Below, in pieces: positions 20,821 to 30,445 of a stretch of 38,959 nt of DNA. The position numbers and the translations under genes were made by a program. Source of the DNA: an uncultured Granulosicoccaceae bacterium (lineage in GTDB: Bacteria > Pseudomonadota > Gammaproteobacteria > Granulosicoccales > Granulosicoccaceae); contig CALGJU010000127.1 of assembly GCA_937928685.1 (NCBI GenBank), positions 1 to 38,959 on the forward strand, written 5' to 3'. The stretch's first letter is position 1. Every line of letters starts with the position of its first letter. The notes beneath the pieces were generated by a model that worked only from the letters and a program-made list of their open reading frames with translations, searched no databases and had not been told where the DNA came from.

Positions 20821-22518
20821 ATGAGTGGTGAAGTTGACTGGAGTAAATCGAGTAATAGAATCGCTGGCGTTGTATTGTTTGTCGGTTTCCTGCTCCTGAG
20901 CCTATCGGCATTCAACCCATTGCTTGAAATGCTCGCAGGTACACCATTATGGCTGTTTCGAGGAGCGTGCATTGTTGCCATCATTTATTGCGTGCATGTG
21001 CTTTTCACACCGAACGCACTCGTTATGCTCTTTCTCGGCTTCTCTGCCGGTATACCCATTTTACTTATCTTCGGATCACTTAGTGCCTGGCTGACAGAAG
21101 CCGGATTGAAAAAGTCAGCCGTCACCTATTTTTCATGGGCCGCATTAGGTTACTCGTTCAAATTTGTGTGGGCACCATTGGTAGATAAACTTCCTATACC
21201 ATTGTTAAGCCATTGGCTTGGACGAAGGCGCGCATGGATGCTGATATCTCAATTCGCTGTTATTGGCTCAATACTGATGATGGCAATTACTGACCCGGCA
21301 GCAGGCGATAGTGGTTTAACCATGATGGCCTTTGCCGCCGTAGCGCTCGGTTTTTCTTCAGCGACACAAGATATTGTCATCGATGCCTACCGGATCGAAA
21401 GTGCTCCGGCAGATGAGCAGGCTATGACCTCTTCAACTTATATTGCCGGTTACCGTATCGGTATGATTGTCGCAAGTGCTGGCGCGTTGTTGCTTGCCAC
21501 TCAGCTCGGCTCAACTAAAGAGTCTTATAGCTACACCGCATGGATGTATACCTACGCGGCCATGGCTGCAGTGATGTTGGTCGGTGTGGCTACAACACTC
21601 ATTATTAAAGAGCCGGAAAACCATCAAACGGATAGTAACAAATATAAAACTTCCGACTATCTACGATTTTTAGTTATATTTATTGTGGCTGTTATTGCAT
21701 TCATCGCCACCTTCAAGCTCAGTTCTGAGATTGCCGGCAACTCGAAAGCGTATCTTAAAGAGGCACTCAACAATAGACATCTGGCGGGTTTTATAGTCGC
21801 TACTGTGCGTCTGGCTTTGGCCGCGAGTGTATGTGCGATTGTCGCCTATGGGCTTGTAAAAGCAGGGGCCGGTAACAAACAAATGATTACCGAGGCCTAT
21901 GTTGATCCGGTACGGGATTTTTTCAGCCGTTACGGTATGGGCTTGGCAGTGTTGTTAATTGCGCTTATTGGCTTGTACCGGGTGTCTGATATTGTCATGG
22001 GCGTTATTGCTACTGTGTTTTATCTGGAATTGGGATACACCAAACCGGAAATTGCCGCGGTATCAAAGTTCTTCGGCCTCATCATGACCATTGCTGGAGG
22101 GCTCATGGGTGGCTTCCTGGCCGTACGATTCGGTGTGATGCGAATTCTTTTTCTTGGCGCTGTGCTTTCAGCGATCACTAATCTTTTGTTTATTATTTTG
22201 GCTCAGTCAGAGCCGAGTATTGCCATGTTAGTCGCAGTGATCGGTGCGGATAATCTTTCTGCAGGCTTAGCAAGTGCCGCATTCATTGCATTTTTATCCA
22301 GCCTGACCAATATCTCGTTCACCGCAATGCAATACGCGATATTCAGTTCCGTGATGACGCTATTCCCGAAAATTCTCGGTGGATATTCCGGTTCGATCGC
22401 GGAGTCCATTGGCTACTCAAACTTCTTTACCATGACAGCCCTACTAACACTGCCGGTATTGGTGTTGATTTATATCATGCGAAATAAATTCAATGATACG
22501 GTGACCATGAAAACCTGA
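20821..22518 (+). CDS. AmpG-family MFS transporter (muropeptide permease-like) with extra TM segments
   Basis: FSAGIPILLIFGSLSAWLTEAGL, FKFVWAPLVDKLPIP, LGRRRAWMLISQ, GFSSATQDIVIDAYRIE, AGYRIGMIVAS. Confidence 0.82.
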   Translation: MSGEVDWSKSSNRIAGVVLFVGFLLLSLSAFNPLLEMLAGTPLWLFRGACIVAIIYCVHVLFTPNALVMLFLGFSAGIPILLIFGSLSAWLTEAGLKKSAVTYFSWAALGYSFKFVWAPLVDKLPIPLLSHWLGRRRAWMLISQFAVIGSILMMAITDPAAGDSGLTMMAFAAVALGFSSATQDIVIDAYRIESAPADEQAMTSSTYIAGYRIGMIVASAGALLLATQLGSTKESYSYTAWMYTYAAMAAVMLVGVATTLIIKEPENHQTDSNKYKTSDYLRFLVIFIVAVIAFIATFKLSSEIAGNSKAYLKEALNNRHLAGFIVATVRLALAASVCAIVAYGLVKAGAGNKQMITEAYVDPVRDFFSRYGMGLAVLLIALIGLYRVSDIVMGVIATVFYLELGYTKPEIAAVSKFFGLIMTIAGGLMGGFLAVRFGVMRILFLGAVLSAITNLLFIILAQSEPSIAMLVAVIGADNLSAGLASAAFIAFLSSLTNISFTAMQYAIFSSVMTLFPKILGGYSGSIAESIGYSNFFTMTALLTLPVLVLIYIMRNKFNDTVTMKT

Positions 22519-22535
22519 TAACGATCGTAGCTAAG

Positions 22536-23315
22536 CTACACCTCTATCTTGAAATCGTAGTCTATGCAAAGTGGCGCATGATCAGAAAAACGCTGATCCC
22601 GGTACACCGAAGTCTTCTTCACCGCCTCTTTTAAACCGGGTGTGGTAATTTGATAGTCTATCCGCCAACCGGTGTTGTTAGCATACGCCTGCCCCCGGTT
22701 AGACCACCAGGTATATTCGTGTTCTTTTTGCTCAAGCGTTCTAAAAGCATCCACATAGCGATGCTTGTCAAATAACTCTGTGAGCCACTCTCTTTCTTCC
22801 GGAAGAAAGCCTGAGTTTTTCTTGTTGCCACGCCAATTGCGAATATCTTCATTGGTGTGAGCAATGTTCCAGTCGCCACAGATGATGTACTGACGCTTTC
22901 TTTTTTTAAGCTTTAAAAGATGCGGCAACATTATTCCCATCATTCTGATCTTAAATTCCTGTCTCACCTCACCGGATGAGCCCGATGGCATGTACAAAGA
23001 CACCACTGACAGATTTCCAAAACATGCTTCAAGATAGCGGCCTTCTCGATCAATCAATTCATCGTCCAGTCCATGAATGACCCTGCGTGGTTTATGCCTG
23101 CAATATAGCCCGACGCCACTGTAGCCGGGCTTCTCAGCATCGTGCAGGAACCGGTGATATCCGGCAGGATGAAACAGCTCATCATCGAGCTGCGGCTCTT
23201 GCGCTTTGGTCTCCTGCAGGCAGATCACATCTGCGCGCTGCTTCAGCATCCATTCGAAAAAGCCTTTTTTGGCCGCCGATCTTATGCCGTTGCAATTCAG
23301 TGTGATGATTTTCAT
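22536..23315 (-). CDS. xthA: Exodeoxyribonuclease III (ExoIII/AP endonuclease family)
   Basis: MKIITLNCNGIRSAAKKGFFEWM, DVICLQETKAQ, YSGVGLYCR, ICGDWNIAHTNEDI, WRIDYQITTP, SDHAPLCIDYDF. Confidence 0.92.
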   Translation of the reverse strand: MKIITLNCNGIRSAAKKGFFEWMLKQRADVICLQETKAQEPQLDDELFHPAGYHRFLHDAEKPGYSGVGLYCRHKPRRVIHGLDDELIDREGRYLEACFGNLSVVSLYMPSGSSGEVRQEFKIRMMGIMLPHLLKLKKRKRQYIICGDWNIAHTNEDIRNWRGNKKNSGFLPEEREWLTELFDKHRYVDAFRTLEQKEHEYTWWSNRGQAYANNTGWRIDYQITTPGLKEAVKKTSVYRDQRFSDHAPLCIDYDFKIEV

Positions 23316-23551
23316 GAAGCAGTTTCGAGCGTGGAAATGTCGATGTTCTCACACTAAGCGATGTTTTTCCCCCGGACACTCTTTCTGAACGTCAGCTACA
23401 GCGCATTACAAAACAAAAACAAACCTCATATTTGGCAGCATCGCTCAATTTATTTCCGGATCACCCGCTATAAACAGAGGACTCCGGATCACAATTGAAT
23501 ATACCAATGTCCGAGCTTTGATCCAGCTCAACGAGGAACCGGGTTTAAGAA

Positions 23552-24223
23552 GTGAAAAAGCCAGACCAAAAATATTCTGCACCACAGGTCGCCAATCATT
23601 GGATGTCTCGTGGCACGGCAGCACTACTGATGGTAGTCGGACTTGCGATGATCACCACCCCTGCGAGTGCGCGTTGGTACAAGTGGGTAGATGAAAGCGG
23701 CAATATCTCCTATCAGGACCAGCCACCACCGTCTGACTCTGAACAAGCTGCCGAGGTACTTAACTATAACGGCGTAACCCTACAGCACATCCCAAGTCGG
23801 GCTGAAGAGCTGGAAAATAACCGTTTGGCCAAGATTGAGGCGGAGCAACGTCAGCGCGATGACGCGTTGATCAAAGCTTTCCCACTCGAGAGTGATCTCA
23901 TCAACACACGCGACAAGCGTATAACCCACATTGATGGCTCTGTATCTCGAATGTATGAGCAGCTGGTGATTCTTAACAGCAGATTGCTATCAATCGAAGA
24001 CCGCGTGAACGTCAGAATAGAGCGAAACCTTTCTCCCAGCCAGGCGTTGGAATCCGATCGAATCGCAGTCACACGCAGCATCGGCAGCACCAATGCACTA
24101 ATTAAGTCGAAACTTCGCGAACGTCGGCTGGTAATGTCCCAGTTCGACAATGACTTGGAACGCTACCGTAACTTGAAATCGGGTACTACAAGAAGCGGAG
24201 CCACTGCCAGCCTCGACGAATAG
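23552..24223 (+). CDS. DUF4124 domain-containing protein (exported/anchored, GTG start)
   Basis: Hydrophobic N-terminal segment ending ASA, then RWYKWVDESGNISYQDQPPPSDSEQ, typical of DUF4124; coiled-coil-like remainder. Confidence 0.75.
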   Translation: MKKPDQKYSAPQVANHWMSRGTAALLMVVGLAMITTPASARWYKWVDESGNISYQDQPPPSDSEQAAEVLNYNGVTLQHIPSRAEELENNRLAKIEAEQRQRDDALIKAFPLESDLINTRDKRITHIDGSVSRMYEQLVILNSRLLSIEDRVNVRIERNLSPSQALESDRIAVTRSIGSTNALIKSKLRERRLVMSQFDNDLERYRNLKSGTTRSGATASLDE

Positions 24224-24348
24224 AAAGACAGATCAGCGAGTCAGGGCTTTTTTCACTGCACCTGATTACTGTCTGTTGCGGTTTTACATCCAGTTGAAAA
24301 TCGCTCGCCTGCTCACTATAAAAGAAAGTAGCTACTTTCCCTGGGGGA

Positions 24349-25701
24349 TTACTTCCCGATACAAAACCGGGAAAAAATCTCCCCCAGTAAGTCATCACTG
24401 GTAAATTCACCGGTGATCAAATTGATCTGATCCTGGGCTAATCGCAATTCCTCAGCTGCGATCTCCCCTGCACTTTCATTCATCAAAATTCTATCTGCTG
24501 ATTGAATATGATGTTGTACGTTTTTCAATGCAGTGATATGCCGACGGCGCGCCATTAACGCGCCTTCCGGTGTTTTTTTAAATCCGGCACATTGCTTTAA
24601 ATGCTCCTGCAGTCGTTTGATACCCTGGCCGGTTTTGGCAGACACCAGTATCGAATCCTTATCATTGAATTCTTTTGCGATGTCTGGCACCAAGTCAGCT
24701 TTATTGATCACAATAGTGATCGGAATATGATAAGGCAACCCGGACAGCAACGACTCATCTTCTGCTTTATAGTGGTTTTCTTGAAATTCATCGGCTTGAA
24801 CAATGAACAAGATTCTATCTGCCTGATCTATTTGCACTCGTGCGCGGCGCACCCCTTCCTGTTCTATCGGGTCATCACTGTGTCGCAATCCCGCAGTATC
24901 AATGATATGAATGGGTAAACCATCAATATTGATTTCTTCTTTTAATACATCACGAGTGGTGCCAGCGATATCCGTGACAATGGCAGTGTCTTCACCTGTT
25001 AAGCGGTTTAGCAAGCTCGACTTACCTACATTGGGCAAGCCGGCAATCACAATACTGATGCCGTCTCTGAGTAATATGCCTTCCTGGCTTCTGGCAAGCA
25101 GCTGAGTGACGCTGCTATCAAGGCGTGTAAAACGATCTGCCAGATCACTGTCTTTTAAGAAATCGATCTCTTCCTCTGCAAAGTCGAGGGCAGATTCAAC
25201 GTAAACACGGCAATTTAATAGCTGTTCAAGAATGTCTGTAACTTGTTTCGAAAACTCACCCTGGAGAGATCTTACTGCGGCACTGGCAGCATCAGCAGTA
25301 CTAGCCTCAATTAAATCGCTAACAGCTTCTGCCTGAGCAAGATCCATTTTATCGTTTAAAAAAGCACGCTCTGTGAATTCCCCGGGCCGGGCCGACCGTG
25401 CACCAAGACGGGATGCAACTTCAAGCAATTGATCAAGCAAAACATGATTGCCATGGGACTGCAGCTCAAGCACGTCTTCCCCCGTATAGGAATCGGGGCC
25501 TTTAAAAAACAGTGCTACGCCGTGATCTATCGTACGTCCATCGACATCGTAAAAAGGTGTGTAAGACGCCTGCCTTGCGGACAAAGTTTTACGTGTTATT
25601 TGCTTTGCGATGTCATGTGATGCAGAACCACTGATCTTAACAACGCCAATGGCACCCTTACCGGATGCCGTGGCAATTGCTGCTATCGTGTCGGAAGACA
25701 C
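24349..25701 (-). CDS. mnmE: tRNA modification GTPase MnmE (TrmE)
   Basis: DTIAAIATASGKGAIGVVKISG, PGEFTERAFLNDKMDLAQAEAVSDLI, GLPNVGKSSLLNRLTGEDTAIVTDIAGTTRDVL, C-terminal CIGK. Confidence 0.97.
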   Translation of the reverse strand: MSSDTIAAIATASGKGAIGVVKISGSASHDIAKQITRKTLSARQASYTPFYDVDGRTIDHGVALFFKGPDSYTGEDVLELQSHGNHVLLDQLLEVASRLGARSARPGEFTERAFLNDKMDLAQAEAVSDLIEASTADAASAAVRSLQGEFSKQVTDILEQLLNCRVYVESALDFAEEEIDFLKDSDLADRFTRLDSSVTQLLARSQEGILLRDGISIVIAGLPNVGKSSLLNRLTGEDTAIVTDIAGTTRDVLKEEINIDGLPIHIIDTAGLRHSDDPIEQEGVRRARVQIDQADRILFIVQADEFQENHYKAEDESLLSGLPYHIPITIVINKADLVPDIAKEFNDKDSILVSAKTGQGIKRLQEHLKQCAGFKKTPEGALMARRRHITALKNVQHHIQSADRILMNESAGEIAAEELRLAQDQINLITGEFTSDDLLGEIFSRFCIGK

Positions 25702-25710
25702 AACACGTGG

Positions 25711-27393
25711 CTACTTTTCTGCCAATACGTGGCGGGTAATATAGTACTGCTGCGCGATTGATAAGGTGTTATTCACCACCCAGTAAAGCACCAGACCTGC
25801 TGGAAAGAATGCAAAGAATACGGTGAATACGAACGGCATGGCCATAAAGACTTTGGCTTGAATTGGATCGACCGGAGCCGGATTAAGCCGCTGCTGAATA
25901 AACATGGTAATACCCATTATTAGTGGCAGCACATAGAATTTGTCCATTAATGACAAATCTTTGATCCACAAGATCCACGGCGCCTGACGCAGCTCAACAC
26001 TCTCCAGCAATACCCAATAGAGCGAGATAAAAACCGGTATCTGCACGAGAATAGGCAAACACCCACCGAGAGGATTGACCTTTTCTTTTTTATACAGATC
26101 CATCGTTGCCTGACCCATCTTGGCGCGATCATCACCGTGGCGTTCTTTCAGCGAAGCCAGTTGTGGTTGCAGCTTGCGCATGCGGGCCATAGAGCGATAA
26201 CTCGCTTCGGACAGTTTGTAGAAAATAAGCTTGATGCACATGGTCACACCGACAATGGCCCAGCCCCAGTTGCCGACTATAGAGTGGATTTTCTGCAGCA
26301 ACCAGAAGATCGGTTTTGCGATGACGGACAAAAATCCGTAATCAACTGTCAGATCCAGGTTGGGCGCAACTGCTGCCATTCGTTCCTGAATTTTCGGGCC
26401 GACAAAAAAGCTGCTTTGCATAGTGCCCGAGCCACCATCAGCTACCACAGTCGCTTCAGACTGCAGACCAATAATGTAGCGTTGTGGTGAGCTTAATGAT
26501 TTAGTGTAAATGGTGTTGACTTCATCTTGCTGCGGGATCCAGGCACCTAAGAAATAATGCTCAATGATCGCGGCCCAACCACCGGTGGTTTTTGACTGGT
26601 TGGTGACATCGTCAAAATCTTCAAACTTGATCTTCTCATACGGGTCGAGGTCGGTACTCACCACGCCACCAATAAACGTATAGATAAAGCTCTGGGTTTC
26701 ATCATCAGTGACAGGCTTGCGGCGCAACTGTCTGTACTGATTAAAGCTCATTGACGCACCCGACGCGTTTTGGATTTCATACTCAAGATCAATTAAATAA
26801 CGATCGCGCTTGAAAATATAGGTTTTGGTGACCGTCACACCCTCTGCTGACTGCCACGTCAGAGGTACCCGAATCTCTTGTTCACCATCGCCCAATGTAA
26901 ATTCTGTTTTATCCACACTAAACAAGGCGTGATGGTTTGGTGCTTCGCCGGCAGTTGATTGCAAACCGGATTGGGCAACAAAGTAATCTTCTTCGGTGTT
27001 GTTCATCAACACAAAAGGATCATCGGGCGTTTCAAGTGATGTGGGATATTGCAGCAACCTGACTGAATTGATGTCGCCGCCCTTGCTTCCAATGGTTACT
27101 TTGATGGTGTCTGTTGTCACGGTGATCTGCTCACCGGCGGGACCCGAATCCTGCGCTGCAGTACCTGCAACCACTGCTGATTGGGCGCCGGCAACAGGTG
27201 TCGGCAAATCATCTGATGGGGTAGCACCCAAAGCCGTACGTTCGGTTTGATCAATACCAACCGACGGTTGCACCTCACCAGGCTGGCTTATCGCAACCTG
27301 GGGCCTGGGGCCATAGTCTTGTTGCCATGAAGTCCACACTTGCAGCAATAAAAACCCCAGTGCTGCCCAGAGCAAAACGCGTTGATTATCCAT
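25711..27393 (-). CDS. yidC: Membrane protein insertase YidC
   Basis: MDNQRVLLWAALGFLLLQVW; periplasmic domain; VNPLGGCLPILVQIPVFISLYWVLLESVELRQAPWILWI; FFPAGLVLYWVVNNTLSIAQQ. Confidence 0.97.
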   Translation of the reverse strand: MDNQRVLLWAALGFLLLQVWTSWQQDYGPRPQVAISQPGEVQPSVGIDQTERTALGATPSDDLPTPVAGAQSAVVAGTAAQDSGPAGEQITVTTDTIKVTIGSKGGDINSVRLLQYPTSLETPDDPFVLMNNTEEDYFVAQSGLQSTAGEAPNHHALFSVDKTEFTLGDGEQEIRVPLTWQSAEGVTVTKTYIFKRDRYLIDLEYEIQNASGASMSFNQYRQLRRKPVTDDETQSFIYTFIGGVVSTDLDPYEKIKFEDFDDVTNQSKTTGGWAAIIEHYFLGAWIPQQDEVNTIYTKSLSSPQRYIIGLQSEATVVADGGSGTMQSSFFVGPKIQERMAAVAPNLDLTVDYGFLSVIAKPIFWLLQKIHSIVGNWGWAIVGVTMCIKLIFYKLSEASYRSMARMRKLQPQLASLKERHGDDRAKMGQATMDLYKKEKVNPLGGCLPILVQIPVFISLYWVLLESVELRQAPWILWIKDLSLMDKFYVLPLIMGITMFIQQRLNPAPVDPIQAKVFMAMPFVFTVFFAFFPAGLVLYWVVNNTLSIAQQYYITRHVLAEK

Positions 27394-27507
27394 GCTGGTA
27401 CTGCCCCGGGGTACTGGTCATTATTATTCTTTCTGGTTTGAAGTTGGCGGAATCGACAATAGTGGATTCGATGCCGACTGGCTTGATTTCACGAAACATA
27501 GATCTAC

Positions 27508-27744
27508 TTACTGTTCTGCTCTGTCTGACCCTACATCTGGTACCGGATCATATCCATGTGATCCAAGTGGATTACAACGACCAATACGTTTAACACCGAG
27601 CCAACTTCCTTTTAAGGCTCCATATCGCTGTATCGCTTCCATAGTGTACTGCGAACAACTGGGTGTGTATCTGCAGTGTGGTGGCAAACACGGACTTATA
27701 AAGCGTTGGTAACCACTTATTAGCGAACACAGCGATTTACGCAT
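27508..27744 (-). CDS. yidD: Membrane protein insertion efficiency factor YidD
   Basis: [49 protein letters not shown]. Confidence 0.96.
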   Translation of the reverse strand: MRKSLCSLISGYQRFISPCLPPHCRYTPSCSQYTMEAIQRYGALKGSWLGVKRIGRCNPLGSHGYDPVPDVGSDRAEQ

Positions 27745-28135
27745 TTTTCGCTATCCGTGACCAGTGCGCCTCTAACCCTTTGTAGAGCTCTTCATTATCG
27801 GCTGACACACTGGCCTGGCGGATCATGAGTACGATATCAAAACCCGCGAGTGATTTCTTGTGTTGCCTGAATGATTCTCTGGCTAAACGCTTAAGTCTGT
27901 TTCTATCCACCGCTCTTTTGGCATTTTTTTTAGCTACCGCCATGCCGAGTCTTGCTGTGCCGTCGTCATTGGCGCGGTAAAGGATCGTCCAATGCTTATC
28001 GGCGGTGCGATGATTTTTTTCGAAGACCCTCCGATACTCGGAGGCGGCAGTTAGCCTGGCTTCTCTGGGAAAGCTTGAATCGGGAGTTTTCAGCACAGTG
28101 GTTGGGCAGATCGTTAGTTGAACCCCGTGGTTCAC
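27737..28135 (-). CDS. rnpA: Ribonuclease P protein component
   Basis: [14 protein letters not shown]...[32 protein letters not shown] (RNase P protein signature). Exact start uncertain; overlaps yidD by 8 nt. Confidence 0.94.
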   Translation of the reverse strand: MNHGVQLTICPTTVLKTPDSSFPREARLTAASEYRRVFEKNHRTADKHWTILYRANDDGTARLGMAVAKKNAKRAVDRNRLKRLARESFRQHKKSLAGFDIVLMIRQASVSADNEELYKGLEAHWSRIAKNA

Positions 28136-28276
28136 AACTCAGTATTTTCCGGCCGTAACCGCCCGTAGCGCTGAATACACGCTAACTTTCCAACGAACCT
28201 GCACTTAACAAAAGTTCGGTGGTAATACCTTTATCGTGACGTACCCGGCTTTACATCACCAGGACTGAGGTCTGGA

Positions 28277-28411
28277 TTAAGCAGAAAGTCTGCGACGACC
28301 TTTTGCTCGTCTGGCACGAATGACTGCGCGCCCGCCACGAGTGGCCATGCGAGCTCTAAAACCATGAGTTCTCTTGCGACGCAAGTTGCTAGGCTGGAAA
28401 GTCTGTTTCAT
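28277..28411 (-). CDS. rpmH: 50S ribosomal protein L34
   Basis: Not in the ORF track (too short). The minus strand encodes [44 protein letters not shown]. Confidence 0.97.
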   Translation of the reverse strand: MKQTFQPSNLRRKRTHGFRARMATRGGRAVIRARRAKGRRRLSA

Positions 28412-28537
28412 TATTTGATACCGGGATTTACAAGCGCCGCAGTGGCGCAAGCACTTTGTTTCGGGTTAGCTCTCTGATTATCGCTACAAAACGGGCTGTC
28501 GTCAATAATTACACGTGGCGACTAACTCGAAATCAAC

Positions 28538-28546
28538 TGTGGATAA
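28538..28546 (-). promoter_or_regulatory. DnaA box (TTATCCACA on minus strand) in the rpmH-dnaA intergenic region
   Basis: Exact TGTGGATAA on the plus strand. Confidence 0.8.
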
Positions 28547-28768
28547 CTTTCTCAAACAGTAATAGACTAATTTTCGTCGATGTGAAGCACGGGTTGAGCA
28601 ACACGCACTGCCAACCCGCCGCCAAGCTTAGGTTCAACAGATAAGCGCAACGAGGAAAAACAACAACATTCTCGTTTGTCTCACCGGCCACCGTTATTTC
28701 CGCCCAGTAAAAACTGAATATTAATACCTTTAAGGCCTTTGTTGGCCTCAACCGGGGAGTGTCGCTCG

Positions 28769-30142
28769 TTGTCGGTCTGGAATCGCTGTCTCTCGCATTT
28801 GTCAAATGAACTGTCTGTACAAGAAATGACCACCTGGGTTCTATGCCTACAGGCCATGGAAACTGAAGAAGGTATTAAGCTTCTTGCACCAAATGAATAT
28901 GTTCGCGACAAAGTAGAGACCAGTTACGCGGAAAGAATCAGAGAAATCGCCACAAGCCTGGCTGATAAAAAGGGATTTAATGTACTTCTCAGAGTCGGTA
29001 CCGACGAACTGCGGGCACCAGCCACCCCGGTAGCAAAATCCACAGACCTGAATTCCAGTGGCTTCGACAGCAGTCATAACCCTTCCCGGCGTTCATTGGC
29101 AAAAAATGAACCGCTTAAAGAATTTAAGACAGCACTGAACCCGACGTTTAATTTCGATACTTATATCGAAGGTAAGTCGAACCAGTTCGGGCGCGCTGCA
29201 GCCTTGCAGATTGGCGAAAACCCGGGTGGCTCTTATAATCCGTTGTTTATTTATGGTGGTGTCGGTTTAGGGAAAACCCATTTAATGCAAGCAGTTGGCA
29301 ACCATATGGTAAGCCGCGGGGCTCGAAAAGTTCAGTACCTGCATTCAGAGAAGTTTGTTCGTGAAATGGTCAAATCTCTGCAGACTGGCACTCAGGATCA
29401 ATTTAAGAAGCACTACAGAAGCCTTGATGCTCTGCTCATTGACGATATTCAGTTTTTCGCCAACAAAGTACAAACGCAGGAAGAGTTTTTTCATACCTTT
29501 AATGCACTGCTCGAAGATGGTCAGCAGATTATTCTTACCAGCGATCGCTATCCGAAAGAAATAGATGGTGTAGAGGAAAGGCTTAAATCACGCTTTGGCT
29601 GGGGTTTAACAGTGGCAATTGAACCACCAGAGCTTGAAACTCGAGTTGCCATCCTTAACGCCAAAGCAGAACAGTTCGGTTATTCATTAAGTGAAGAAGT
29701 CAGTTTCTTTATAGCGCAGAGAATTGTCTCCAACGTCCGTGAGCTCGAAGGAGCACTGCGCCGGGTGGCTGCTAATTCACAGTTTACCGGAAAGCCAATT
29801 ACCATTGAATTTGTGAAAGACGCACTAAAAGACATGTTAGCCGTCCAGGAACGACTGGTAACCGTGCAGAACATTCAAAAGACGGTGTGTGAGTACTACC
29901 AGGTCCGTAACTCTGAACTATTATCAAAGAAGCGCAATCGATCTATCGCACGACCGAGACAGGTAGCCATGTTTTTGTCGAAGAAGCTGACCAGGCACAG
30001 CCTGCCTGAGATAGGCGAAGCGTTTGGCGGTCGCGACCACACCACTGTTCTACATGCTTTTCGCAAGATCACAGAGCTGTCACTGTCTGATGGAAGAATG
30101 GAAGAGGACATCAAACAGTTGACCAGAACTTTGACCCAATAA
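28769..30142 (+). CDS. dnaA: Chromosomal replication initiator DnaA (likely TTG start)
   Basis: GGVGLGKTHLMQAVGNHM (Walker A), LLIDDIQFFANK (Walker B), FGGRDHTTVLHAFRKI (DnaA signature). The conserved N-terminus SVWNRCL fits TTG at 28769; the ORF track start is 28739. Confidence 0.95.
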   Translation: MSVWNRCLSHLSNELSVQEMTTWVLCLQAMETEEGIKLLAPNEYVRDKVETSYAERIREIATSLADKKGFNVLLRVGTDELRAPATPVAKSTDLNSSGFDSSHNPSRRSLAKNEPLKEFKTALNPTFNFDTYIEGKSNQFGRAAALQIGENPGGSYNPLFIYGGVGLGKTHLMQAVGNHMVSRGARKVQYLHSEKFVREMVKSLQTGTQDQFKKHYRSLDALLIDDIQFFANKVQTQEEFFHTFNALLEDGQQIILTSDRYPKEIDGVEERLKSRFGWGLTVAIEPPELETRVAILNAKAEQFGYSLSEEVSFFIAQRIVSNVRELEGALRRVAANSQFTGKPITIEFVKDALKDMLAVQERLVTVQNIQKTVCEYYQVRNSELLSKKRNRSIARPRQVAMFLSKKLTRHSLPEIGEAFGGRDHTTVLHAFRKITELSLSDGRMEEDIKQLTRTLTQ

Positions 30143-30445
30143 ATGCCATGTATGCTTGTTTTAAATCAGTCTTAGTCGTTGCACACAGCTACTGTATATT
30201 GTGTATGTCTGGTAAGGTCACACCCTGTAGATAAGTTGTGAAAAAGTCTGGAATAAAAACCTAACAACTTTTTGGTGAATAATTGAACCCAAGTTATCCA
30301 CAGCTTAATGAATGGCATTCAAGCACAAAAAAATAGCATTAAGTAGTTGAATTATAAAGAATAAAAATAGTTATATACAGAATTATCCTGCTTAGTAGTT
30401 ATAGCAAGGTAACCCAGGTAAACAAACACAATACTTATATACGCC
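30143..30445 (+). other. oriC: Putative oriC in the dnaA-dnaN intergenic region
   Basis: Perfect DnaA box TTATCCACA (30294-30302). One-mismatch boxes: TGTAGATAA (30226-30234), TGTGAAAAA (30237-30245), TTATATACA (30371-30379). AT-rich stretch about 30320-30385. Confidence 0.7.

Noticed and set aside
28508-28523. CACGTG core (AATTACACGTGGCGAC) upstream of dnaA considered as parS
   Set aside because: Only the core and a few flanking bases match; well below the recF sites.
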